From Isochrysis galbana (lineage: Eukaryota > Haptophyta > Isochrysidales > Isochrysidaceae), in NCBI GenBank assembly GCA_018136815.1, contig CM030933.1:5596282-5660281 (forward strand): a stretch of 64,000 bases of DNA, written 5' to 3'. The notes beneath the pieces were generated by a model, which was given only the letters and a program-made list of their open reading frames with translations, did no database searches and was not told where the DNA came from. The position numbers and the translations under genes were made by a program. Shown here in pieces: positions 42,020 to 50,742 of this stretch (position 1 is the stretch's first letter; the number at the start of each line of letters is the position of its first letter).

Positions 42020-42720
42020 TTGAGCCTCTCCCTTCTCTCTCCCTCCTATCGCCGGCCGCCCCTCATCCGTTAGCTAACGCAAACGGGGCCTGTTTATCAC
42101 CGCACCCTATCGGGGGGGGTGCAACCCCCCCCTCTCCCTCTCTCCACTCTCACCCCTCGTCGTCCCTGCGGCGCGTCGCCATGCGGCGCGCCGTGGCCTG
42201 CTCTCAGAGGTCCCATGGGGGCTCCCAAGGGGCCAGCAAGGGCAGCTTAGGGGGCAGTTGAGGTTGGGGCTCAGCCCCTGGCCCCCCTTGCCTCTCCCAC
42301 GCTCGCCTCGCTGGCCATGGGCCATGGGAGCCACCCAAAGAGGCCTCTGTATGCCTGGCGACCATGGACAGGGGGGGGTTTAGCTCGAGGGCAGGCCCAA
42401 TGCGAGCGTGGGAGTGCGGCTCGCGGCCGGCGCTCACTAGGGGTCTGAGCTGGATTGATGAGTGCCCTGCCCTTGCCAGAGGGCAAAAAAAAACTTCTTA
42501 ATATTCTCGCCGCGCGCGCGACCCTGCACAGTATCTACGCAGCCTCGCCCGCTTCCCTTCCCCCCCCTCCACCTGCCTTGCGGCTCGTCCCCTCGTGCTC
42601 TACCTAGGATGCCCCTGCCAGAGGGCAGGGGCTGGGGTTGATTGTGCATTGTGCGGGCCCACCCCGGGGGGTGTCCGCGATGGAATGAGGGGGCGCGAGG
42701 CCCCCATTGACCCCTAATGA
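42020..42720 (+). repeat. Dispersed repeat D, copy 1, carrying a SINE insertion
   Basis: Matches 57535-58045: CCCTTCTCTCTCCCTCCTAT, GCTAACGCAAACGGGGCCTG, G-run/C-run hairpin, CTCTCTCCACTCTCACCCC, TATGCCTGGCGACCATGGAC, GAGGGCAGG, then CCCACCCCGGGGGGTGTCCG. Its hairpin plus CTCTCTCCACTC layout recalls the LINE 5' end. A 126-bp insertion (42485-42610) absent from the other copy interrupts it. Confidence 0.85.
42485..42610 (-). mobile_element. SINE-like element, copy S2, with TSD
   Basis: Inserted in repeat D between GCCCTTGCCAGAGGGC (42469-42484) and GCCCCTGCCAGAGGGC (42611-42626), a 16-bp duplication with one mismatch; the uninterrupted copy near 57970 has it once. On the minus strand the insert runs from CCTAGGTAGAGCACGAGG to GCGAGAATATTAAGAAG and a T9 run. 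Confidence 0.8.
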
Positions 42721-42904
42721 TAAAGGAAGGTTGTCTCCCCCACCTCTACGTAGGACTCTATCTAAGGCGGAACCGAAGTCGGCTATAGTTGAGTGTACAC
42801 CGCGCACATCACGATACATGATGAACGCACTTGAAATGAAGCTTCTTGGCGCCTTTCCGTGGGACGGTTGACCATGCTTTTCAGCCCTTAATCAGGAGCC
42901 AACC

Positions 42905-45900
42905 TTAGCTAGTTACGCCGTCATCAGGTCCCAAATAGACCTTGTGCCCGCTTGGCGCATCGAGCCAGAGGATCTCATCAGGGCTAAGTGCGCCCGGGGT
43001 CATGATCGCCTCTAGCTTTGACTGGATTTGACCAAAGGTCGGGCGGTCCGCTGGTGACGCCTCTACACACTTGTTGACGAGTTCCACAATGGCCGACGGA
43101 CATCCGCTGGGCAGTAGAGGGCGTTCTTCGTTGACCGCGCAGCTGATTGCTGCTTGAATTGATGGTCGATCGGCAAAGGGCACCTGGTGATGGGAGCGGG
43201 GGATTGGACGATGCCGATGAGCGTGCCAAAGCGAGACATTCCGGTACGTGGCCAGGATATCAGGATGAGTGCGCTCTGCGTGCACGCAAGACCGCCTGGT
43301 AGTGGTGATGATCACAGCATGGAGGTGCGTTGCATAGCCCAGGCCGTGATCCAGCCAACCTGGTGCGTAAGCAGCTCGTAGACGACCATAGCGTAAGAGT
43401 AGACATCCGCCGGCCGTGAGTAGCGCTGATTGAGAATCACCTGTGAGGACGGTTGCGCAATGGCTACTCTATCGGTGCGAGCTCCCCATGGCCAACTACA
43501 GCTGCCAAACCCTTCCCGTGACCTTGACGACAGAGGCCAACTACAGCGGCCATTCTCTGCCTTGGCCCTTGGCGACAGCCCACCTCGGGTGCCATCCATC
43601 GATAGGTGCCCGTTTCGGCGGTAAGCCAACCTCCGGCACTGTCATCTGGGGCGGGCGCAGCGAGCCCTAGATCAATGATCTTGACCAACATCGGCGACTC
43701 CTGGATCTCAGATTTTGATGTCGAATGCGCCGCCGCAGGGCGGTCGGTTGCGCTATCGGCATGTCTTCCGCCAGCGACACCTCCAGTGCCTGCCTCTGTT
43801 ACACCACCAGTACGTGCGAGGGTATCTGCATTCGGCAGGGGAGAAGCTCCATAGGCGGCATTCTCGTCATACCCCACCATGACATTCCCGCCTTTCAAAT
43901 CTCTATGAAGCACGCCAAGGTGGTGTAGGTGAGCCATGCCCTTCGCGACGCCATGCGAGACTGTGAGAGTGAAGCCCGCAGGCGTAGGATTGCGCAAAAA
44001 GTGTGTCAGGTCGAGACCCGAGATGAACTCCAGCACGAGGCCGATTGTTGGCGGCTCTATGACGACGCCGAGGCAACGAACGATGTTTGGATGACGTATG
44101 CGTGTGAGCAATTCTACCTGCGAGAGAAAGGCGAGAGAGATGAGAGCAAAATGGAGGCGGAGGGTCTCGCTCCCAGTAGCGCGGGGCGTCTGCAATGTCC
44201 CAAGGAAGGTTTTGATGCATGGGAGGCATGATTGTGAGCAACGACGCGAGGATGGAGAGGAGATCTTCACCTCTGTACGCCAAGATGCCCTCTCGGCACC
44301 GCCGCCACCAGCAACTTTGACACAAACAGTTGTGAATCCGTCGAGCTCCGCCCGGTATGTGGTGCCTATCAACATGGAAGCTGATGTGAAAACCAATGGC
44401 AGGAGCAAGGCAATGAGAGGTCTTAGGGGCTGCCGTTTTCCGGAGGGGCTAGAGCCTGATACAAGAGGCAATGGCTGAACAATATCCCATCTAACGACAA
44501 CGCACTCTAGCGAGTAGGCATGCGGGAGCGGGGCGCGAGGTCAGAAGCCCTACCCTTGCATCCGGATGGACGGGTGTGCCGATGCAATATTGGTGCGTGC
44601 CTAGGCCATGCGCGCCAACAATGTTCTCACCGGCAGCTCCGGCACCCACACGCCGCTCAAAAAGTAGGCGGTCGAGTGACACTTTCCATCGTGAATCTTC
44701 TTGCCATGAACTCCCTGCTCTTCTCCGTTCACTCGGTAGGTCCCCGTCATTGGTCGGAGAGTCGTTGACTTCCTCGCTGGGTGTAGTAGATTCACAACCA
44801 TCAGTTGCCGGCGTCTCGGCAAGGGGGCTTTCGCAGAGCACAGAGGCAAGCCTGCGGATAATCTCCGCCTTGAGAAGCACTGGATTGATGGGAGTGAGGC
44901 ATCGAATCAATTCTGTGGCATCGGCTTCTTTGGAGATGGTTTCGAAGAGCAAGCTGACTGTGTGCACCGCGTCGGAAGCCATGGTGGCCGTCTTGTTGGG
45001 GACGGCCGCCTCCGAGATGGAAAGGCATTTTTGTGCGGGAGCCATGTCGACAGGTCCTGCGGTACGGATCATGTGGTTGAAAAGGAGGAACTGGAGAGTC
45101 TCGAGCTTGTCGATTTGCTTGGTCATCATCTGCCAGCACGCCTCAGCTGATAGGATGGAGCGCAGAGCGGCGATGTCAAAGTCCAGGAGTAGGCGATTCT
45201 GTGTGATGTGAGCGGGGAGGAGGGGGGGCCGTGGATCGTGCAAAGTGAGCAGCCAAGCTATCGTGCCAGGGCACCTCCCCGTCTTGGACAGCTTCAGGTG
45301 GCGCTGCAGCTCCAATGTACCTGCAGAGACTGGAGCTCAGGCTCCAGCTCGAAACCCGCACGCAGTAGCTCCAAGGTCTTGGGTGGTGCTATCCTCTTGA
45401 CGCGCTCCTCGTAAACGCGCTGCTGCTGCATTCCGATGACGAGATCGGCGAATGCGCGCGTCGGAATTTTGGGTAGCGCGGCCTCGGGCAGGGCAAGAGC
45501 GCCGCAGAGGAAGGCGCGCTCGATGCCTGTCGACTCCTTCAGCAGCGCAAAAGCTTCAAAGGCTGAGAGGGACTGTGGGTCGAGGCGGCTCGCGGCATCC
45601 TCCGGCAGCGTGTTGCGCTCAGACAGCTTCTCGGAAGCCGTCACCCTCGCGTTGGCGACATCGGACGTGGTGGCGTGCTCGGGCGCCCACTTTGCGACAA
45701 TCTCCTCTGCAGGAGCTGAGAGCGCTTGCTGGAGGAGCAGATTCCACCTCCTGAAGACAGAGTAGAATGCCAATGCGAGCCCCTCCTCAGCGGCTATGGC
45801 GGCATGCGCATCCCCACTCTGTGTAGCAAGCGTGAGCGCGCGCACGGCCTGCTCTGCCTCATCGCGGATACTATGGACGAGAGAGGCGATCTCTGAGGAT

Positions 45901-46049
45901 GGCCGAGTGCCGTCTGTTGCCTTTCTGGCTGGCTCGAGCAACGGGGCGAAGCTGCGGCCGCCTGAGGCGACCCAGCCGCATGTGACGCCACGCTCGCGCT
46001 GCAGCTTGTGCACCACAGACGTCCGGCCCGTCTCCGCCAGACCCGACAT
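42905..46049 (-). CDS. TKL-type protein kinase with N-terminal helical region
   Basis: Six exons, 761 residues: 46049-45321, 45198-44631, 44365-44271, 44117-43584, 43440-43360, 43183-42905. All joins keep frame, and all introns are GT-AG (80-265 bp). Residues 1-410 are helical and unrecognised. Kinase domain: Gly loop RRVGAGAAGTTYRAELDG across the exon 2/3 join; Lys449 in TVCVKV; WRTE|VELLTRIRHPNIV (helix C); catalytic HRDLKGGN (Asp537); metal motif IIDLGLA, i.e. DLG instead of DFG (Asp613); GTYRWMAPE (640-642); RYSRPADVYSYAMVVYELLT; and the C-lobe Arg in SPADRPTF. These fit tyrosine-kinase-like Ser/Thr kinases. About 65 Ser/Thr/Ala-rich residues are inserted between HRD and DLG. All catalytic residues are present, so it is probably active. 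Substrate and pathway are unknown. The intron at 43583-43441 contains a repeated GTAGTTGGCC unit. Confidence 0.85.
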
Positions 46050-46054
46050 CGTTC

Positions 46055-46195
46055 ACTCTTTCCCTCTCCCTCCCTCCCTCCCTCCCTCCCTCCCTCCCTC
46101 CCTCCCTCCCTCCCTCCCCCTCCCTCCCTCCCTCCCTCCCCCTCCCTCCCTCCCTCCCTCCCTCCCTCCCCCTCCCTCCCTCTCCTGCTTCCCCT
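46055..46195 (+). repeat. (TCCC)n microsatellite upstream of kinase start
   Basis: About 140 bp of TCCC with occasional extra C, starting six bases upstream of the kinase ATG, so it is GGGA-rich on the coding strand. Confidence 0.9.
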
Positions 46196-47472
46196 TGCCC
46201 CCCGCGGCTCTTCTCCCGCCCCCCTCCCCCCCTCCCCCTTTGGCGCTCACCACACCCTCGAGCCCCCGCACCGTGTTTATAAAATGAAAAGGGTCAGATT
46301 ATTTCATCTCTCACTTCGACGAGTTGTCCACACACCTTCTCTCTCCCACACTCTCTCTACTATATAACAAAGCAAAATCTAGGAGAGTCCCGAAGGAGGG
46401 AGACATCTGAGAAGAGAATGCGAAGACACGCGAGAAGAGAGAGAAGGAGAGGGAGAGAGGGAGGGAGGGAGGGAGAGAAAACAAGATGTTGTGATACTCC
46501 TACTCCCCGAGTCAACTGGACAACCTCGTATCGAGCCGGGATTCTCTCGCGTGGAGGCGGGACCGTAATCAATGGAAATGGTGAGAATATATCATTGATT
46601 CCCTGCTGCGCGGCCAGCTTATGATTCGTCTCTTGATTACAAAGGGAGAGAGAGAGAGAGAGAACAATAGGGAGGGAGACGGAGAAAGGGGAGGAGGAGA
46701 GGGCGAGAAGGGAGACAGAGCATTGGCCAAGATCTCAGTGACAGTAAGACTATCAACGGAACATTGATTGACAAAGTAGAGAGGGGAGAGGGCTTCTCGG
46801 CCGGGACGGTCGGACGTCTCATCTACTGTACCACCCCTTTTCACTCTTTGCACAAGGCCCGAGAAGAAGAGGAGAGCGCTGTATTTTCTACGAGTTGGTC
46901 CTCCGACGGAGAGAGGAGAGAGCTGAGGGGGGGACGGGGACGGGACGGGGGGGGGGGGGGGGGGGACAAGCCTTGATGAGTGAGAAGTAACTACTCGTAG
47001 AGTAGAGTAGAGTCTCCACTGGAGAACTGATCCAAGTGCCGCGAGAGGGTTGTACAGCCCGGACGTTTTTAATCCTAGTGCTGTGGCTCCCAGTGTCCCC
47101 ACCCACCATGGCTTTGCCCTACGCAGACCTCTTTACGTCATTGCGGCGGAGGAGCTGCGGCCAAATCTCTCGCGGCGCGTGTCGCCTGCGCGCCTATGCG
47201 CGCCGAGTGAGGCCCGGCCCCTTGGTCGTGGTGTCCTGATGAGTGGTGAGTGGTGAGTGGGCCCTTGGAGCCAACTTGGAGACCTTGCTGGGGTGGTAGG
47301 GTGGTACCAAATGAAGGCAACCGACCTGCAGGTTGTATTGACGAGACGAGAAATGAGAGACGATCGCAGGAGGGATCGACTTATTTTCCGATGGCGAGGG
47401 GAAGCTTCGCGGTCGCTCCGTCGCTCCGTCGCTCCCCTCTCCCCCCCTCGCCCTGTTCTCCTCAACCTCAAC
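46196..47472. other. Intergenic, no gene recognised
   Basis: GA-rich patches at 46430-46480 and 46640-46720, and a G-run at 46949-46966. Short frames only. 46370-46560 and 46640-46800 share loose similarity (GGGAGAGAG-rich). Confidence 0.45.
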
Positions 47473-47677
47473 CCTACATGTGTGAAACACAGGAACAATA
47501 ATTTTTTTTCGGAGGCCCACAAAACATATGTTTTTCGCTGTTTTATTTCGGACGGCCCCCCTACCCCGCACATCTGTTTTTTACACTGTTTTTCTCTATT
47601 TTTTCGACGGCAAAAAACATACTGTTTTTGCTGTTTGATTTCTAAGTTTGGCTGTGTTGCTGTGTTTCACATGTAGG
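47473..47677. mobile_element. MITE with TIRs and 8-bp TSD, copy 2
   Basis: Begins CCTACATGTGTGAAACACAG and ends CTGTGTTTCACATGTAGG. Flanked by perfect ACCTCAAC (47465-47472 and 47678-47685). The interior matches 32201-32401 (CAAAACATATGTTTTTCGCT, CGGCAAAAAACATACTG). The left end has an extra TG, and the right end a partial GCTGTGTT duplication. Confidence 0.9.
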
Positions 47678-47958
47678 ACCTCAACCCCCCCCCCTCGCGC
47701 GCGCGAGGAGATGGCATCTCCCGCTGTGTCACCGACCTCGTCCCTCTTGATTGGCCGATCTCCTCCCTCTCCCTCCTATCTATCTCCTATCCCAACTTCG
47801 ATAAAAAACAACCAATTAGCAATTAGGCCACCTCGCACTCGTCGCACCTCTCGCACCTCGGGCATCGGAGGTGGTCAGGTGTCAGGTGGTCCTCTAATTT
47901 CTTCGAAAAACCAAGTAGCAACTGAAAAAAACCAAGTCCGAGAATATGGAGTAGAAGA

Positions 47959-50325
47959 AAAAAAAACCTTCTAATATTCTTACCGCACTCGCACTCGCGG
48001 CGAATGGAACCACTACCTACTACACGTAGCACGTAGCATACTTTCTACACCCCCACTCCCCCGGCCCTTCTCCCCCCGCCATAAGGCGGCTCCCCCCGTG
48101 CACTACTAGGGGGATAGGGGTGAAGGGCTTAGATATGGTCCGGTGGCCCGCGCCCCCCCCCGGTGATCTTTCCCCCCCTTCCTCCTGTGTCTCCGAGTGG
48201 GCGGCCGACTCTGTCCCGACTTATCCTGTAAACAGGTGCGGGACTTACCAATTTTTCGGTGAGCGGAGCGAGAGCTCCGCCCACCCCCTTCTCCGCGCTC
48301 TCTCTCCCCTCTCCTGCGACTCTATCAAATGCTTTTTCCCAGTCCAGTGCTAGGAGGAGGCCAGGTTCTCCTGTTTCATCGAGGTACGCCCTCGTTAGCT
48401 GGAGCAGGTGTGTTGATTCGCTTATCAGTCTTCTGGGTACGAACCCCAGTTGGTTGTTCGATATAATATTGCCTACTACTTTTCTGAGTCTGTTAGTTAA
48501 TATTTTCGCCAGGATTTTATAATCGCTTTGTAGGAGTGTGATGGGCCTGTAATATCTCGGGTCTCGTGCGTCTTCTTTCTTGTACAGTAATATTATGTCT
48601 CCCATCCTCATGGTGAAAGGGAGGAGGCCCGTGTCCATGGATTGGTTGTATAGTTCGGTCAATATTGGTGCCACTATGTTTTCGTGCGCTTTATATACCT
48701 CCGCCGGGATGCCGTCCGGGCCCGCGCTTTTACCGGGGCCTATGCTCCTGATGGCCCGGGTGGTCTCGTCGATCGAGATTCGCCCTTCCAGTTTTCGTTT
48801 GTCCAGGTCGTGGAGTGGGCGGTCGGAGAGTGCGGTTTCGAGTTCGGGCACGCGCTGCGAGGCTTTCGGCGAGTATAGCCAAGCGTAATATCTCCTGAAT
48901 TCTTTTCTTATCTCGGCATCCGTGGTGACCGTTTTGTGATCGGCGTGGTGGGGGTTCTCCCAGTCTTGCGTCTTGTAGAGTTCTCTTATGGCGCCTTTCC
49001 ATTTCTTGTGCTTTAGCTTCATGAAGAACTCTCTGGAGTGGAGGTCCTCCCGTCGGAGTTTTTCGTGCAAGTTGAGATGTCTTATCGGGGTCTTACTCCG
49101 CTCTTCAGCGAGCTCTCGGTTCGCTTTTGCTATGCGCTCCGTGAGGTTTGGGTCCGGGCCTTTCTTGATGAGTTGGATGTTGAGCTCGGCGACTCTCCTT
49201 TCGAGCGTGGGTTGTATGACAGGTGTTTTGCGTGCAGCCGTTTCCTCCCTCAGGAACGCAGCTATGAGTGCTTTCGCTTGGGCCCATTCGTCGGCTAGGT
49301 CTCCGCTAGCTTTAGCTCTCTCTTTCGCTCTGTTGAGTAATAGTTCTACCGTCTTGATGGCTCCCGCCTCCGTTATGACGCTCGAGTCTATGGGTGGATC
49401 GTAGTACCGGCTCTGGGCGTAGTGCGGGGTTTCAAATGCGGCTAGGAGTGGTAGGTGGTCGGAGGCGGCATTACCCGAGAACAGGTCCGGGCTAGGGCCT
49501 AGCTTGTGCCATTGGAATGAGTCCGTCGCCGTGCTATGGTATATTCGGTCGAGTCTCGTGTGAATGGTGTGCGAGAGCCGCGTGTATCCCGTGCGTGGGC
49601 CGAGCCTCATCGTGTGGTGCGCGTCTTTGAGTCCGGCTCGTTTGACGAGGGCTTTCCATGTGCCCCCGTGAGTGTTCGCATATGGTGTCGCCCCGAGTCC
49701 TTCTGTGTCGGCCTTGACGTTTTCCACGCAGTTGAAATCTCCCCCCATCAGCGTTGGCGTGGTGATAGTTTGCGACAGGGCGGGTTCTTGTAGCAGTTTT
49801 TTGATTTGCGCTCCCCGTGGGCTCGGGTTCGCGCTTAAGTATACTGAGATAACACGATATTGTTTTTCGTCTATGTTTACATCGATTGCTATGCATCTTC
49901 CTTTTAGGATTACATGAACTGTATCTACTCTAGGGTTTACTCTGCTGCATGAGATGCGAATCGCCACCGCGACCCCGCTCGCTGAGTCCGCTAGCTCTCC
50001 CGGTGAGGCAAACCAGTGCCATCCGAGGAGGGACGCTGTTCTATGTTGACGGAGATGAGAGCCGTCTTCATAAGCGTGTAGTTCTTGGAGAAGGAGAATG
50101 TCTACCCCAGCTTTGCGCGCCTGTGACAGAACTGCGGCAAGTTTACCGCCTTTAGTTCCGTTTATGTTGTATGTCGCTACGCGGATGGGTCCTTCACCTG
50201 GGTATCCGAGGGTGGAGTCGAAGGTGAGTCGTGGTCGTGGGGGGATCCTCCCCCATGGCAAGGGAGGAGTGGAGAGAGGGGGGGGCTCGTGCCCCCCCAT
50301 GGGTCAACCAAGTATAAACTTAGTT
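47959..50325 (-). mobile_element. L1-like LINE insertion, internally deleted, with 17-bp TSD
   Basis: Bounded by perfect GAATATGGAGTAGAAGA at 47942-47958 and 50326-50342. Sense is minus. The 5' end is AACTAAGTTTATACTTGGTT, then the ATG with a G-run/C-run hairpin. The 3' end is GCGGTAAGAATATTAGAAGG followed by a T-run into the TSD. It keeps both termini but lacks the rest of the reverse transcriptase: RT sequence stops near 48320 and continues directly into the 3' UTR (GGAGAGGGGAGAGAGAGCGC), the same junction block seen at 35470. Normal LINE copies are 5'-truncated, so an internal deletion with both ends intact is notable. Confidence 0.88.
48129..50300 (-). pseudogene. LINE ORF2: endonuclease and partial reverse transcriptase
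   Basis: Open frame of 723 codons from ATG 50300, which lies in the conserved LINE 5' end. Apurinic-type endonuclease motifs: RVATYNING, DILLLQELH, LMGGDFNCVEN, TRLDRIYH and NAASDHLPLLA (the SDH active site). Then a linker, and RT blocks GKSAGPDGIPAEVYK, RMGDIILLYKKEDARD, RYYRPITLLQSDYKILAKIL and NQLGFVPRR, reaching motif A at LLALDWEKAFDRV. Motifs B and C (the Y-DD box) and the C-terminal region are absent; the last about 60 residues are translated 3' UTR. The product cannot be a full RT but could still make an intact endonuclease. Clade: L1/Tad-like by EN type and RT order. Confidence 0.88.
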
Positions 50326-50342
50326 GAATATGGAGTAGAAGA

Positions 50343-50742
50343 GAATAGAGAATAGAGACCAGCTAGGGCGTACAGAATTGGCCCTCTAAACCTATCCGGC
50401 TACCCGGCGCCGGGCGGCTCTCCCGACAAAGAGCAATGCGTTTGTAATTGTAGTCTTGTAGAGCATCTTGTTGGCTTGCATCCCTAGCCACATACGCCGG
50501 ACGAGCCATGCACCACCCGCGCACACCCCATCGCGGGGGAGGGGCTCCGTTACCCGTTGCCGAGGAAGGCTACGGACCACAGCTTTAAGGTTGTACTCAC
50601 ACAAGAAGAAAACGTAATGAGACAGTTCATATCAAGGATTGCAGTGTGGAGTCTCTACCACTCTAGAGCTAGAATACTGGAATACTTGGAGAGCGTGCCT
50701 CGGCGCTCTCGACTGGGCAGCTGAATCGGCGAGCGAGTCGCG
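50343..50742. other. Upstream region of the vWA-MoxR gene
   Basis: Short minus-strand frame at 50392-50604 has no recognisable domain. 50640-50690 contains CTCTAGAGCTAGAATACTGG near the gene start. No other feature. Confidence 0.4.
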
